A stretch of DNA of 25,398 nt from Thermoplasmata archaeon (GCA_020351895.1 CP070672.1:3730636-3756033); one strand, 5' to 3'. Counted from the stretch's first letter, positions 15,178 through 22,824 are shown. Made by a program: numbers and translations. Notes: generated by a model from the sequence alone, not told the origin.

Positions 15178-16008
15178 ATGGTCGATTCTATGGGAAATTG
15201 TGAGATTATGGTATTTGCACCTCATCCCGATGATGAGGCTTTGGGTTGCGCAGGCCTAATCTATAAAGCCCTTCAGAGAAAAAAAAAAGTTAAAGTTGTG
15301 GTGATAGCAAATGGAGAGTCAAGTGTGGACGGCACAGAATGGTTTTATGGGCGCAAACCAACAACTCAGGATTTTATTAACATTGGATATGTTAGACAAA
15401 AAGAGACCATATCAGCCATGAAGATTCTTGGTCTAGAATCGGATGACGTAATCTTTTTAGGGTATCCAAACGATGGTTTAATGGAAATCATCTCTTCAGA
15501 TATCTATACCAAAGATAATCCTTTCAGGTCAGAGTTTACAAATTTCGAAAGGGTTTCCTATGAAAATTCCCGAAGTGTAGGTGCAACTTTTTGCAAGGAA
15601 AGCTTAAAAAGCGATATCAAGGATATTTTAGAGGAAGGTAAACCAAGGTACGTTTATGTGACACATCCCATGGACAGTCATTTTGATCATAGGGCCTGTG
15701 GTAAATACATACCTTCAATATCAAAAGAATTCGATAAATCAATAAATATCTTGAGTTATTTCATCTCAAAATCAAAAATTCCATCACCCAAACGCAGATT
15801 TATCTATAAATGCACAGGACAGTTAAGGGAGAAATACCTGGATAAGACCTCTAGAAAATTTAAAGAACAATGTATTAACCAATATAAATCCCAAAGTTAT
15901 CTGTTCGATCAATTGGCCTTCCATTACGAGGTTGAGAGATTTTGGAAATTGGAACATGGATTTCGTATAAAAATCGCAAAGAAATTTATTCCAAACCTGA
16001 GGTATTGA
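15178..16008 (+). CDS. PIG-L/LmbE-family deacetylase
   Basis: Zinc deacetylase of the PIG-L family, whose members remove acetyl from N-acetylglucosamine-type sugars. The 276-residue protein has the metal motif APHPDDEALG (H16, D18, D19) and the second His motif THPMDSHFDHRA. The open frame begins at 15100, where GAGGT precedes an ATG overlapping the previous stop. I prefer 15178 because the family starts a few residues before the HPDD motif, and the 26 extra residues are coded by AT-rich sequence containing a TATA box. An ATG at 15190 is equally possible. It follows the second aminotransferase gene, so it may act in the same sugar pathway. C-terminal residues after about 190 are basic and variable. 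Substrate unknown. Confidence 0.8.
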   Translation: MVDSMGNCEIMVFAPHPDDEALGCAGLIYKALQRKKKVKVVVIANGESSVDGTEWFYGRKPTTQDFINIGYVRQKETISAMKILGLESDDVIFLGYPNDGLMEIISSDIYTKDNPFRSEFTNFERVSYENSRSVGATFCKESLKSDIKDILEEGKPRYVYVTHPMDSHFDHRACGKYIPSISKEFDKSINILSYFISKSKIPSPKRRFIYKCTGQLREKYLDKTSRKFKEQCINQYKSQSYLFDQLAFHYEVERFWKLEHGFRIKIAKKFIPNLRY

Positions 16009-16075
16009 AGGTTTACCTATAGCCTGAGTAGCATATCTAAATTTTCCTTGATCCAATCAACGAATTGTGATTTAT

Positions 16076-17491
16076 TTAATTATCAGTTCTTATCTCATCC
16101 ATCTTTCTCTGAAAACCAAGTCTTCCATGAATGTGTAACCGTTTGAATAATCTCGATGTTATCTCTTTAACAAATATTTTGGTGTCTATCTTACTATAAT
16201 ATAACAAAATAAAGTTCTTAAAATACCAGTTTATCATCTTATTACTCAATTGTGGATAGTTAAGGATTGAACCCTCCATAAAACTTTTTACCTTTTCCTT
16301 TTTTTCTTCTAGAACCCAACCCTCATCATAACACAAGTCACCTAATTGAGTCCCTCTAAAGGGATAGAATGCAGATACTCCAACGATAAATGGTTTAACT
16401 TTGGCATTCACTCTTATTGTCTCTAAAATATTCTTTTCAGTTTCATAAGGAATACCAACCATATTAAAAGCAATGGATTTTATGTCGAACTCATTTGCAT
16501 TACTAAAAGTCGTTATTATTTGTGCATTCGTGGGTTGTCTATTTAACACATTCTTTCGCAACGACTCATTGCCAGATTCCAATCCTATTGATAGATATTT
16601 ACATCCGGCTTTGTTAATCATAGAGATCATTTCTTTGGTTGAAGTTCCTGGACGGGCATGGCAAATAAAAGGTACATCCAATTCCCTTTTATACTTGGTG
16701 GAAAACTCCTCCACCCATTTACTATTGAGTAAAAATGTATCATCATAAAAATTAAAGAGGCCAAATTTATATTTACTTTTTAGATACAATAAATGTTCAA
16801 TAATTCTGTCGATCTTCTGATATCTCACGTATCGGCTACCATCAGGATAACTATGTCTGAGATGATAATTCAAACAATAACTGCATTTAAAGGGGCAGCC
16901 TCGATTGCATAGATAACCAAATCTTATTAGACCGTCAAGTTCACCTCCAAGCATGGCTTCATCATCAAATATAGAAAAATCCATGAGAGGCAATTTGGTT
17001 ATATCTGGTGGGTAATCCAACTCATTTTTATAAATCCTTCCGTTTTCTTTCAGCCATACACCGCGAATTTCATTTATCGGCTTCTTTTTTTCCATGTTCT
17101 CAAATAGTTTTATTAAAACATTTTCTCCCTCGCCTCTTACAACCATATCAACGCCTTTTGTTTTGATTATTCTTTCAGGAGCTATGGTGGGATAAGCTCC
17201 ACCAACCATTATCGGCAAATTAAATTCATCTTTGAGGCTATTACTAAGATTCATAAAGTTACGTTCTTCCAGTTCTGTAAGAGTGAAACCGATAATATCA
17301 GGCTGATATTTCTTAATGTCGCTGATAGTTTTTTCAATATATCCATTTCTATCATTTGCCTTAAGATGGGTTAGGTTCACTTCATGCCCTCCATCTTTTA
17401 ATACAGCCGATAAACTTGCAAGGCCAAAATGAACATCTCCTCTTGGATTTTCCATATTATCCATATCAAGGAAAACAAAATGGATCCTCAT
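16076..17491 (-). CDS. B12-binding-type radical SAM protein
   Basis: A 471-residue class B-like radical SAM enzyme. The N-terminal domain (about 1-130) has the fold pattern of cobalamin-binding domains (GLASLSAVLKDGGHEV, VGGAYPTIAPE, VVRGEGE) but lacks the DxHxxG histidine, as many members do. The radical SAM core has CPFKCSYC with C199, C203 and C206 for the 4Fe-4S cluster, then ARPGTSTKEM and LSIGLESGNE. Such enzymes do methylations and other radical chemistry; the reaction here is unknown. It lies between a deacetylase and an FkbM methyltransferase in the glycan locus, so modification of a sugar or lipid carrier is an inference. GGTG precedes the ATG and an AT-rich box lies about 26 bp upstream. 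Confidence 0.85.
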   Translation of the reverse strand: MRIHFVFLDMDNMENPRGDVHFGLASLSAVLKDGGHEVNLTHLKANDRNGYIEKTISDIKKYQPDIIGFTLTELEERNFMNLSNSLKDEFNLPIMVGGAYPTIAPERIIKTKGVDMVVRGEGENVLIKLFENMEKKKPINEIRGVWLKENGRIYKNELDYPPDITKLPLMDFSIFDDEAMLGGELDGLIRFGYLCNRGCPFKCSYCLNYHLRHSYPDGSRYVRYQKIDRIIEHLLYLKSKYKFGLFNFYDDTFLLNSKWVEEFSTKYKRELDVPFICHARPGTSTKEMISMINKAGCKYLSIGLESGNESLRKNVLNRQPTNAQIITTFSNANEFDIKSIAFNMVGIPYETEKNILETIRVNAKVKPFIVGVSAFYPFRGTQLGDLCYDEGWVLEEKKEKVKSFMEGSILNYPQLSNKMINWYFKNFILLYYSKIDTKIFVKEITSRLFKRLHIHGRLGFQRKMDEIRTDN

Positions 17492-17715
17492 ACAAACACC
17501 ATATTATGAACTATATTCTATATTTCTTTTAATAATTCCTGTTATAAAGCATTCCTTATTATCATAATTCAATCTAATTTTGTTATGATAATACTCTTAT
17601 TACTCCAATATTTTTATATTTTTCTATTACAATATCCCGAAGATTTTCCATATTTTATAAGAGAAAGATGGAGAAAAGGTACCAGGGCGTGTAAAGTTTT
17701 CAGATTATGAATGGA

Positions 17716-17728
17716 AAATCTATTTAAC
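17716..17728 (+). promoter_or_regulatory. TATA-like element for the FkbM gene
   Basis: AAATCTATTTAAC is centred about 27 bp before the ATG at 17750, which has no ribosome binding site, so the message may be leaderless. The rest of the 258-bp divergent gap (17492-17749) is AT-rich, with a second TATA-like block at 17651-17663 and no reading frame worth naming. Confidence 0.4.
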
Positions 17729-17749
17729 AGATGAGTTTTATCCAATCTC

Positions 17750-18529
17750 ATGGCCTCCAAATTACTCAAGAACACTTTCGAGTTATTACCAGACAGTAAC
17801 TTAAAAAAGGCTATCAGATATAAATATTATAATATTACTAAAAAATATGATTTTAAGATTTATTTAAAAAGAGGTGGGTATAAGGTCATTATTTATGGTT
17901 TGCCACTATATTTTGAAAATGAACCTTTCTATGAGTTACGCGCCCCCATTCCTGGATATTTTAGATATTATCAATTTAAAAGGGACGATGTTATCATAGA
18001 TGCAGGTGCATATCCTGGAGTATTCGCTATAATTGCTGCAAAATTAGTTGGGGAGAATGGGAAGGTGTTTGCGTTTGAACCCGATAAAAAGAACTGTGAG
18101 GAATTACAACGAAATATTAAGCGAAACCAAATAAGTAACATCACGATAATTCAAAAGGGATTATGGAGTAGAAATACTGAATTGCAGTTTAAAACTACAG
18201 GTGGTGACTCGTCAACATTGATGACAAATGACCATAAAGGGAATGCCATAACTTCTGTCAATGTAACTACTTTGGACGATTTTGTAAAAGAGTATTCTCT
18301 GAATCGTATTAACTTCATCAAGATGGACATTGAAGGGGCCGAGATCGAAGCGTTAAAGGGATCAGCTAATACCTTGAGAGAATTCGATGTTAATCTTGCT
18401 ATTGCATCATATCATGAAGTGGATGGTAAAAAAACCTCCCATAAAGTGGAAAGACTTTTACGTGAATACGGATATGATGCAAAAACTAACTATCCAATGC
18501 ATTTTACTACTTATGGAAGCAAGAGATAA
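17750..18529 (+). CDS. FkbM-family methyltransferase
   Basis: A 259-residue SAM-dependent methyltransferase of the FkbM family, usually O-methyltransferases of sugars or polyketides. Motif I is DAGAYPGVFAI (84-94), the acidic strand is VFAFEPDKKNCEELQRN (106-122), and NFIKMDIEGAEIEALKG near 196-210 is the FkbM signature. The N-terminal 60 residues are basic and may contact an acceptor. No ribosome binding site precedes the ATG at 17750, and the only upstream ATG in frame is closed by a stop codon. Base composition is among the most AT-rich in the window. It converges with the GT4 gene at 18572. A 2- or 4-O-methyl sugar cap is plausible but unproven. Confidence 0.85.
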   Translation: MASKLLKNTFELLPDSNLKKAIRYKYYNITKKYDFKIYLKRGGYKVIIYGLPLYFENEPFYELRAPIPGYFRYYQFKRDDVIIDAGAYPGVFAIIAAKLVGENGKVFAFEPDKKNCEELQRNIKRNQISNITIIQKGLWSRNTELQFKTTGGDSSTLMTNDHKGNAITSVNVTTLDDFVKEYSLNRINFIKMDIEGAEIEALKGSANTLREFDVNLAIASYHEVDGKKTSHKVERLLREYGYDAKTNYPMHFTTYGSKR

Positions 18530-18571
18530 TTTTTCCACCTTCTCTTTCTCTGCTATCCCTCATATTATTAT

Positions 18572-19726
18572 TTAACGATTGGAGTTTTTATCAAACATAT
18601 CTTTGGCTTTTACAAGGCATTTTTCGTATTCCTCTGCCTTCTTCTCCCATGCGAACATCTTTGCCCATTCTCTCCCTTTTAAAGACATCTCATTCCTGAG
18701 TTTTTCATTGCTCAAAAGGGTATTGATATTTTCAACCCAGGCATCAACATCATCAGGAAGCAGGAGAATCGCGGAATTTCCGGTTGATTCTTTCAGAGCG
18801 GGAATATCCGAGGCCACAACTGGTAAGCCGCATGCCATGGCTTCCAATGATACTAAAGGAAAGACCTCCATTTTCGATGGGAAGACGAAAATGGTTGAGG
18901 AATAATAGTACTTAAAAACATCTTTATGGGGAAGAGACCCTGTAAATATAACCTTGCTTTGGAGATGAGACTTTGCCACCGTCTCTCTCAGTCTTTCCAA
19001 TATATCGCCCTCTCCAACGATTGTTAACCTCAGTTTTGGATGACGGTTTATCAACCTCTTGAACATCTCGATTAGCTCAAAAACTCCCTTGGATTCCTGC
19101 AATCTTCCCACAAAGAGCAGGGACTGTTGTTCATCCTTCGCTTGAGCTTTTTGTTTTTTCATCTCAGTAAATAGATGAGAGGGAATGCCGGGTGTCACCA
19201 CATCAGTGATATTCATATGATGAGTATTGTTAATGAGAGATTGTGTATTTTGACTCACAGCCACGTAAAAGGTGGATTTATCGGCTTCGAAAAATTCTTT
19301 GGGATAAGGCCCTCCAAGAATGTGGAAAATGGATGGCACTCCAAGTTTGAGTCCGAGATTTGAGAACAATCTGCTGTCCAACCAGTAGTGAGTGGATATC
19401 ACATCCATATCCCTGATTTTCTGTTTAATCTTGGGCCTTATCAGTACATTGTAATAGAAACTGAAAGATTCGGTTTTATAGTGAGTAAGACGACGAATAA
19501 ATTTGGATGCAAAACTGTTCATCTGTGTGAATCGCGGCCAAAATGGAACAGTTAAAACCTCATATGGAGCCTCCGATAGCTCCTTTTTCATTGGTTTGCT
19601 CCGGCTTCTTCCAGTCAATACCGTAACTTCGTGTTTCTTGCTCAAATGACTGGCAAATTGATGTACAACCATCTCCGATCCACCGGCAATTGTACCCACT
19701 GAAGGATTGATGAAACAGATTTTCAT
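18572..19726 (-). CDS. GT4-family glycosyltransferase (GT-B fold)
   Basis: A 384-residue glycosyltransferase with a standard layout: N-terminal NPSVGTIAGGSEMVV (8-22) with the glycine loop, linker around 185-200, and donor domain starting LLFVGRLQESKGV (203-215). The E-x7-E motif is E287 and E295 in MEVFPLVSLEAMACGLPVV. It transfers a hexose-type unit to a lipid-linked glycan on the cytoplasmic face, with donor unknown. Its ATG overlaps the TGA of the flippase gene by 4 bp, so translation is coupled. This places it as the partner of the exporter, probably a late or early step of the same oligosaccharide. No sign of truncation. Confidence 0.9.
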   Translation of the reverse strand: MKICFINPSVGTIAGGSEMVVHQFASHLSKKHEVTVLTGRSRSKPMKKELSEAPYEVLTVPFWPRFTQMNSFASKFIRRLTHYKTESFSFYYNVLIRPKIKQKIRDMDVISTHYWLDSRLFSNLGLKLGVPSIFHILGGPYPKEFFEADKSTFYVAVSQNTQSLINNTHHMNITDVVTPGIPSHLFTEMKKQKAQAKDEQQSLLFVGRLQESKGVFELIEMFKRLINRHPKLRLTIVGEGDILERLRETVAKSHLQSKVIFTGSLPHKDVFKYYYSSTIFVFPSKMEVFPLVSLEAMACGLPVVASDIPALKESTGNSAILLLPDDVDAWVENINTLLSNEKLRNEMSLKGREWAKMFAWEKKAEEYEKCLVKAKDMFDKNSNR

Positions 19727-21360
19727 TCTGAATCCTCCGAATCAATCTGGGATCCATTCTTTTTTTTACCCGAAAGTTTCAATCGTGCTCTTATACTGGA
19801 TATTGTTTGCTTTATTTCCCCTTTTTCGTAGGGTTCAAGGCTTAAATAATAGAATAAGATCAGGTAAAATCCGGTTCCTGCAAGATAGTAAATCCCGATT
19901 TCCACCAAATCTTTAAGTCGGACAAAAAAAGATGCATCCATCCCAGATCCCACAATGAAGGGAGCCCTTAAAAATATCAATCCATACATCAATCCTGCAA
20001 CAGGTAGAGCAATGGGAAATGTCCTTAGAAACACTTGCTTGGTATACACACCCCATTTGATATCTAATACTTTGAATACATGTCTTAAGAATAGTACCTC
20101 CAAAATCACAAAGGGAATGGTGGTTCCTAAGGCTACACCTTCTAAGCCAAAACCCTGTCTTACAAGGAATATGCTCAACCCAAGGTTCAAAACCGCCACG
20201 ACAGCATAATATTTTACAAACTTTTGAATTCTGTTCATACCAATTAAAATCTGGGTCGCCACATAGTTATTGAAATCGAAGAACAATGATATCATAAGAA
20301 TATGGACAATCAAATAATACGGAGCATAATCGGTTCCCATCCACCAGGATAGGATTTCCCTTGAAAGGAAAAAAATGGGGATTGCAAACGCTAGACAGAT
20401 TGCGAGCACATATTTTGTTCCTCTTAGAAACAATTTTCTCAGAGCCACAATGTTATCCGAAGCTTCCAATTCCGATGCTGCCGGGATTATTGCATACAGA
20501 CCAACAGCAGGAATCTGGCCTGGAATCATATATACTCTCCAGGCTGCTTGATAATACGTTATCAATGCCATTTCGGCCAAAAATATTCCAATCACGAGTC
20601 TATCTGTATAATAAATAACCATCACAAACATGGATAACAGAAACACACTGACACTCAGTTCGAATAGGATTTTAACCATGCTCCTTTTCATGTATGAATA
20701 TTTAATCTCCACAAAGGGAAGGAGTTTCTGGATGAACCATGCTACCATCACAAATTGTAACAAACCAAAGCATGTTGTATAAAATACAAACTCAACTATT
20801 CCCTGACCTAAGGATAATACCACAACCGTGATCCCAACATTTATTAAAGATGATATGAATGTGATTAGTGCGAGAATGTCGTACCTCTGAATGCCAGCAA
20901 TTGCACCTTTTAATGAGGCCATTGATAAGCTGAATATAAAATTAGCACCGAGGATGAAAATGATGGTTCTTGCTTTTTCATTGAAATCCGGTGAATCCGA
21001 GATTGATATAATTTCTCCAAAATACCCGAATAATATCGTCCCAATTAAAAATAAAACCATGGCACCTGCAATCCCTATGAAAAGAAATATGAAGAAAGTC
21101 GTATTGATTGCTTCATTGATCTTCTTTTTATCATCTTCTACTTGATATTGTGCTACGAATTTTATAAGGGAATTTCCGATTCCAAGGTCGAGAATTCCAA
21201 AGTATCCGACAATGGCAGCGACAAAAAGATAAATCCCATAATCTGGCTCACTCGTACGAGTTACAATGAACCACATTAAAAAGAAGTTAATAGTAAAACT
21301 CCAAATTCGAATTGCATAATTTATAATGGTATTCCTAATCAACTTCCTTTTAACACTCAC
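19723..21360 (-). CDS. Wzx-like polysaccharide flippase (MOP superfamily)
   Basis: An integral membrane protein of 545 residues with about 12-14 hydrophobic segments and short loops, matching polysaccharide biosynthesis exporters of the MOP/MATE superfamily. The N-terminal KLIRNTIINYAIRIWSFTINF and LGIGNSLIKFVAQY, and the later GMNRIQKFVKY, are typical of Wzx-like proteins. It would turn a lipid-linked oligosaccharide from the inner to the outer face of the membrane. The start codon is GTG, supported by AGAGGT about 6 nt upstream. It is translationally coupled to the GT4 gene by a 4-bp overlap and divergent from the acyltransferase gene at 21546 across a gap with a palindromic TATA box. A MATE drug exporter is less likely because of the glycan surroundings. 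Confidence 0.88.
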   Translation of the reverse strand: MSVKRKLIRNTIINYAIRIWSFTINFFLMWFIVTRTSEPDYGIYLFVAAIVGYFGILDLGIGNSLIKFVAQYQVEDDKKKINEAINTTFFIFLFIGIAGAMVLFLIGTILFGYFGEIISISDSPDFNEKARTIIFILGANFIFSLSMASLKGAIAGIQRYDILALITFISSLINVGITVVVLSLGQGIVEFVFYTTCFGLLQFVMVAWFIQKLLPFVEIKYSYMKRSMVKILFELSVSVFLLSMFVMVIYYTDRLVIGIFLAEMALITYYQAAWRVYMIPGQIPAVGLYAIIPAASELEASDNIVALRKLFLRGTKYVLAICLAFAIPIFFLSREILSWWMGTDYAPYYLIVHILMISLFFDFNNYVATQILIGMNRIQKFVKYYAVVAVLNLGLSIFLVRQGFGLEGVALGTTIPFVILEVLFLRHVFKVLDIKWGVYTKQVFLRTFPIALPVAGLMYGLIFLRAPFIVGSGMDASFFVRLKDLVEIGIYYLAGTGFYLILFYYLSLEPYEKGEIKQTISSIRARLKLSGKKKNGSQIDSEDSE

Positions 21361-21445
21361 AAAACTACCTCTTTTGGTTTACAAACTCGATTCATTGCCA
21401 TCAATTGTCCCAAGGAGGAATGTTCACAGCAACCGAAATATTTAA

Positions 21446-21457
21446 AGATATATATCT
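21446..21457. promoter_or_regulatory. Palindromic TATA-rich element between divergent genes
   Basis: AGATATATATCT is a perfect 12-bp palindrome and could serve as a TATA box in both directions, for the flippase gene (21360, minus) and the acyltransferase gene (21546, plus). A second TATA-like stretch (AATATTTAAAG) lies immediately to its left. Confidence 0.4.
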
Positions 21458-21545
21458 CTTCCCAATCAAAAATCTGAGTAGATAGAGGCAAAAATCGGGG
21501 TGAATCGTGTAATAGATGTTAAATTAGATGAAAAATGGTGATCAT

Positions 21546-22004
21546 ATGGAACTTCTTTCAAAATATCATGTTATCAAGGATGCCGAAATAGGTGAAGGCA
21601 CCATAGTAAGACATTATGTCAATCTATATGGCTGCAAAATAGGAAAAAACTGCAAGATCGCCTCATTTGTGGAGATCCAAAAGGATGTGGTCATAGGTGA
21701 CAACTGTAAAATCGAGGCATTTGCTTATATTCCTACAGGCATCACCATTGAAGACGATGTATTCATAGGGCCCCATGCATGTTTTACAAACGATAAGAAA
21801 CCGAAGGCCAAGGGAGAGTGGGAAGTGATACCCACCCTGGTGAAAAAAGGCGCATCCATTGGGGCCAATTCCGTGATCATAAGCGGAGTTACAATTGGAG
21901 AGAACTCCATGGTGGGAGCAGGTTCCGTGGTAACAAAGGATGTTCTTCCAAATACCGTGGTTGTGGGAAATCCTGCCAAGGTAATTGAACAAAAGAATGG
22001 ATAA
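21546..22004 (+). CDS. Left-handed beta-helix (hexapeptide-repeat) acyltransferase, likely amino-sugar N-acetyltransferase
   Basis: A 152-residue trimeric-type acyltransferase built from hexapeptide repeats ([44 protein letters not shown]). The segment [30 protein letters not shown] is close to enzymes that acetylate 3-amino sugars on nucleotides (WbpD/WlbB and QdtC/FdtC type), with FTND as a hallmark. It uses acetyl-CoA by family precedent. The frame has an ATG at 21528, but I chose 21546 because GGTGAT lies exactly 3 nt before it. The gene is divergent from the flippase. It could act on the product of either DegT enzyme, in which case the N-formyl and N-acetyl sugars would be alternative decorations. 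It overlaps no other gene; the cyclophilin gene follows after 28 bp. Confidence 0.85.
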   Translation: MELLSKYHVIKDAEIGEGTIVRHYVNLYGCKIGKNCKIASFVEIQKDVVIGDNCKIEAFAYIPTGITIEDDVFIGPHACFTNDKKPKAKGEWEVIPTLVKKGASIGANSVIISGVTIGENSMVGAGSVVTKDVLPNTVVVGNPAKVIEQKNG

Positions 22005-22032
22005 TTATCATCGTGAATTTGGAGGTATTAAA

Positions 22033-22491
22033 ATGCAAGCTACAATAGAGACCAATAGAGGTAAAATCGTGTTAAAACTGTTCGATGAGGACACACCCAA
22101 AACAGTGGAAAATTTCGTGAAGTTGGCCGAAGGAGGTTTCTACGACGGTCTGAAATTCCACCGTGTGATTGATGATTTCATGATCCAGACAGGCTGTCCA
22201 AAGGGAGACGGAACAGGAGGGCCAGGATATCAGTCAGAATGTGAAATCAAGCCTCACCTGAAGCATGAACCAGGTACCTTGTCCATGGCTCATGCTGGGA
22301 CCTGCGAGCATGGAAGTACTGGTGAGAAAATAACGGGTCGATGCTCAAATGGTTCGCAGTTCTTCATAACCCATGTTGCCACACCCTGGCTTGATGGGAA
22401 GCACACCGTATTCGGGCGTGTTTTGGAGGGTAAGGACGTGGTGGACAGCATCCGGCAGGATGATGTGATTCAGAAGATCACAATTCAGTGA
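22033..22491 (+). CDS. Cyclophilin-type peptidyl-prolyl cis-trans isomerase
   Basis: Protein-folding enzyme that isomerises X-Pro bonds, cytoplasmic here since no signal peptide is seen. The 152 residues carry the cyclophilin signature [25 protein letters not shown] (42-66) with R44, F49 and Q52 as active-site residues, then NGSQFFIT (106-113) and [12 protein letters not shown] (119-130). The open frame begins at 21985, overlapping the acyltransferase gene, but GGAGGT lies before the ATG at 22033 and the domain starts there. Between SMAHAGT and NGSQFF there is an insertion with C91 and C104 that the common short bacterial form lacks. Probably unrelated to the glycan genes though possibly cotranscribed with the acyltransferase gene. 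Confidence 0.92.
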   Translation: MQATIETNRGKIVLKLFDEDTPKTVENFVKLAEGGFYDGLKFHRVIDDFMIQTGCPKGDGTGGPGYQSECEIKPHLKHEPGTLSMAHAGTCEHGSTGEKITGRCSNGSQFFITHVATPWLDGKHTVFGRVLEGKDVVDSIRQDDVIQKITIQ

Positions 22492-22515
22492 ATGACGATA
22501 GCCCAATAAAATGAC

Positions 22516-22613
22516 TGGACCGGACGGGATTTGAACCCGTGGCCTCCACCTATTACGAGACCTCATGGGAAGCCTATGCGAAGGTGGCGATCTTCCAACT
22601 GATCTACCGGCCC
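22516..22613 (-). tRNA. tRNA-Ala (anticodon CGC) with intron
   Basis: Read on the minus strand: acceptor stem GGGCCGG with CCGGTCC, D stem GATC/GATC, anticodon stem CCACC/GGTGG, loop TTCGCA-A with anticodon CGC, T arm ACGGG-TTCAAAT-CCCGT, and discriminator A73. The third base pair is G3-U70, the identity element of alanine tRNA, which confirms the assignment. All stems pair and the mature length is 73 nt without CCA. A 25-nt intron (22552-22576) interrupts it at the usual position 37/38. No CCA is encoded (next bases are GTCA). Confidence 0.95.
22552..22576 (-). other. 25-nt tRNA intron with bulge-helix-bulge
   Basis: The intron sits between A37 and A38. Its own hairpin AGGCTT/AGGTCT (6 bp, loop CCCATG) and the anticodon stem are separated by a symmetric 7+7 internal region. 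This fits a 3-4-3 bulge-helix-bulge: central pairs U32-A23, C34-G21 and G35-C20 (intron numbering) with one U-U mismatch at U33, a 5' bulge CA|U and a 3' bulge AU|A. Cleavage after the second base of each bulge restores the anticodon loop. Confidence 0.85.
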
Positions 22614-22687
22614 GGATTGATTTTATATTGCAAATGAGGGTTGGTAGAGCAAGTGGAAGCTTGCCTTCCACGGAAATCTACCGGCCC
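22614..22687 (-). repeat. Hairpin repeat unit B (74 nt), adjacent to the tRNA
   Basis: Starts on the minus strand at 22687 with GGGCCGGTAGAT, identical to the first 12 nt of the tRNA. Its first 22 nt are identical to unit A. It folds as GGG/CCC, GGTAGA/TCTACC (6 bp) and GTGGAAG/CTTCCAC (7 bp, loop GCAAG), with the ends near 22687 and 22638. The tail to 22614 is AT-rich and aligns with the tail of unit A. Not a tRNA: no anticodon arm, T arm or 3' acceptor strand. Confidence 0.7.
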
Positions 22688-22762
22688 GAAATGATTTGGT
22701 ATTTCAGCTGAGGGGCGGGAGATTTAGTAGAAAATTTGTTTTCCACGGAAATCTACCGGCCC
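22688..22762 (-). repeat. Hairpin repeat unit A (75 nt)
   Basis: Starts at 22762 with the same first 22 nt as unit B. Pairs GGGCCGG with CCCGCCC (6 of 7, one C-C mismatch), AGATTT/AAATCT (6 bp) and GTGGAAAA/TTTTCTAC (8 bp with one G-U, loop CAAA). Compared with unit B, the top stem has changed on both arms (G-C in B for A-U in A; G-C for G-U), so pairing is kept while sequence differs. Confidence 0.7.
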
Positions 22763-22824
22763 ATTTAGTGATTTAAAGTAAGAAAAGGTAAAACAAGCTG
22801 CTTGATAAATACTTTCCTATTTCT

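Noticed and set aside
21985..22032. Cyclophilin starting at 21985 inside the acyltransferase gene
   Set aside because: GGAGGT before the ATG at 22033 and the domain boundary favour the shorter protein.
22345..22671. A 108-codon open frame on the minus strand over the tRNA region
   Set aside because: It runs across the tRNA gene and its intron and into the cyclophilin coding sequence; it is a shadow frame without family features.
22685..22712. Box C/D-like sequence (ATGATTT, then CTGA) on the plus strand
   Set aside because: The C box is a poor match, no C'/D' boxes or guide were found, and the bases lie in the repeat tail.
22614..22762. The two GGGCCGGTAGAT units as extra tRNA genes or split-tRNA halves
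   Set aside because: No anticodon arm, T arm or matching 3' acceptor strand; the best fold is one long hairpin. A half-tRNA would need a partner half elsewhere, which cannot be seen here.
22602..22762. Repeats as attachment sites of an integrated element
   Set aside because: The copies are 74-75 nt apart with no integrase or element between them, and most tRNA attachment sites use the 3' half, not the 5' end.
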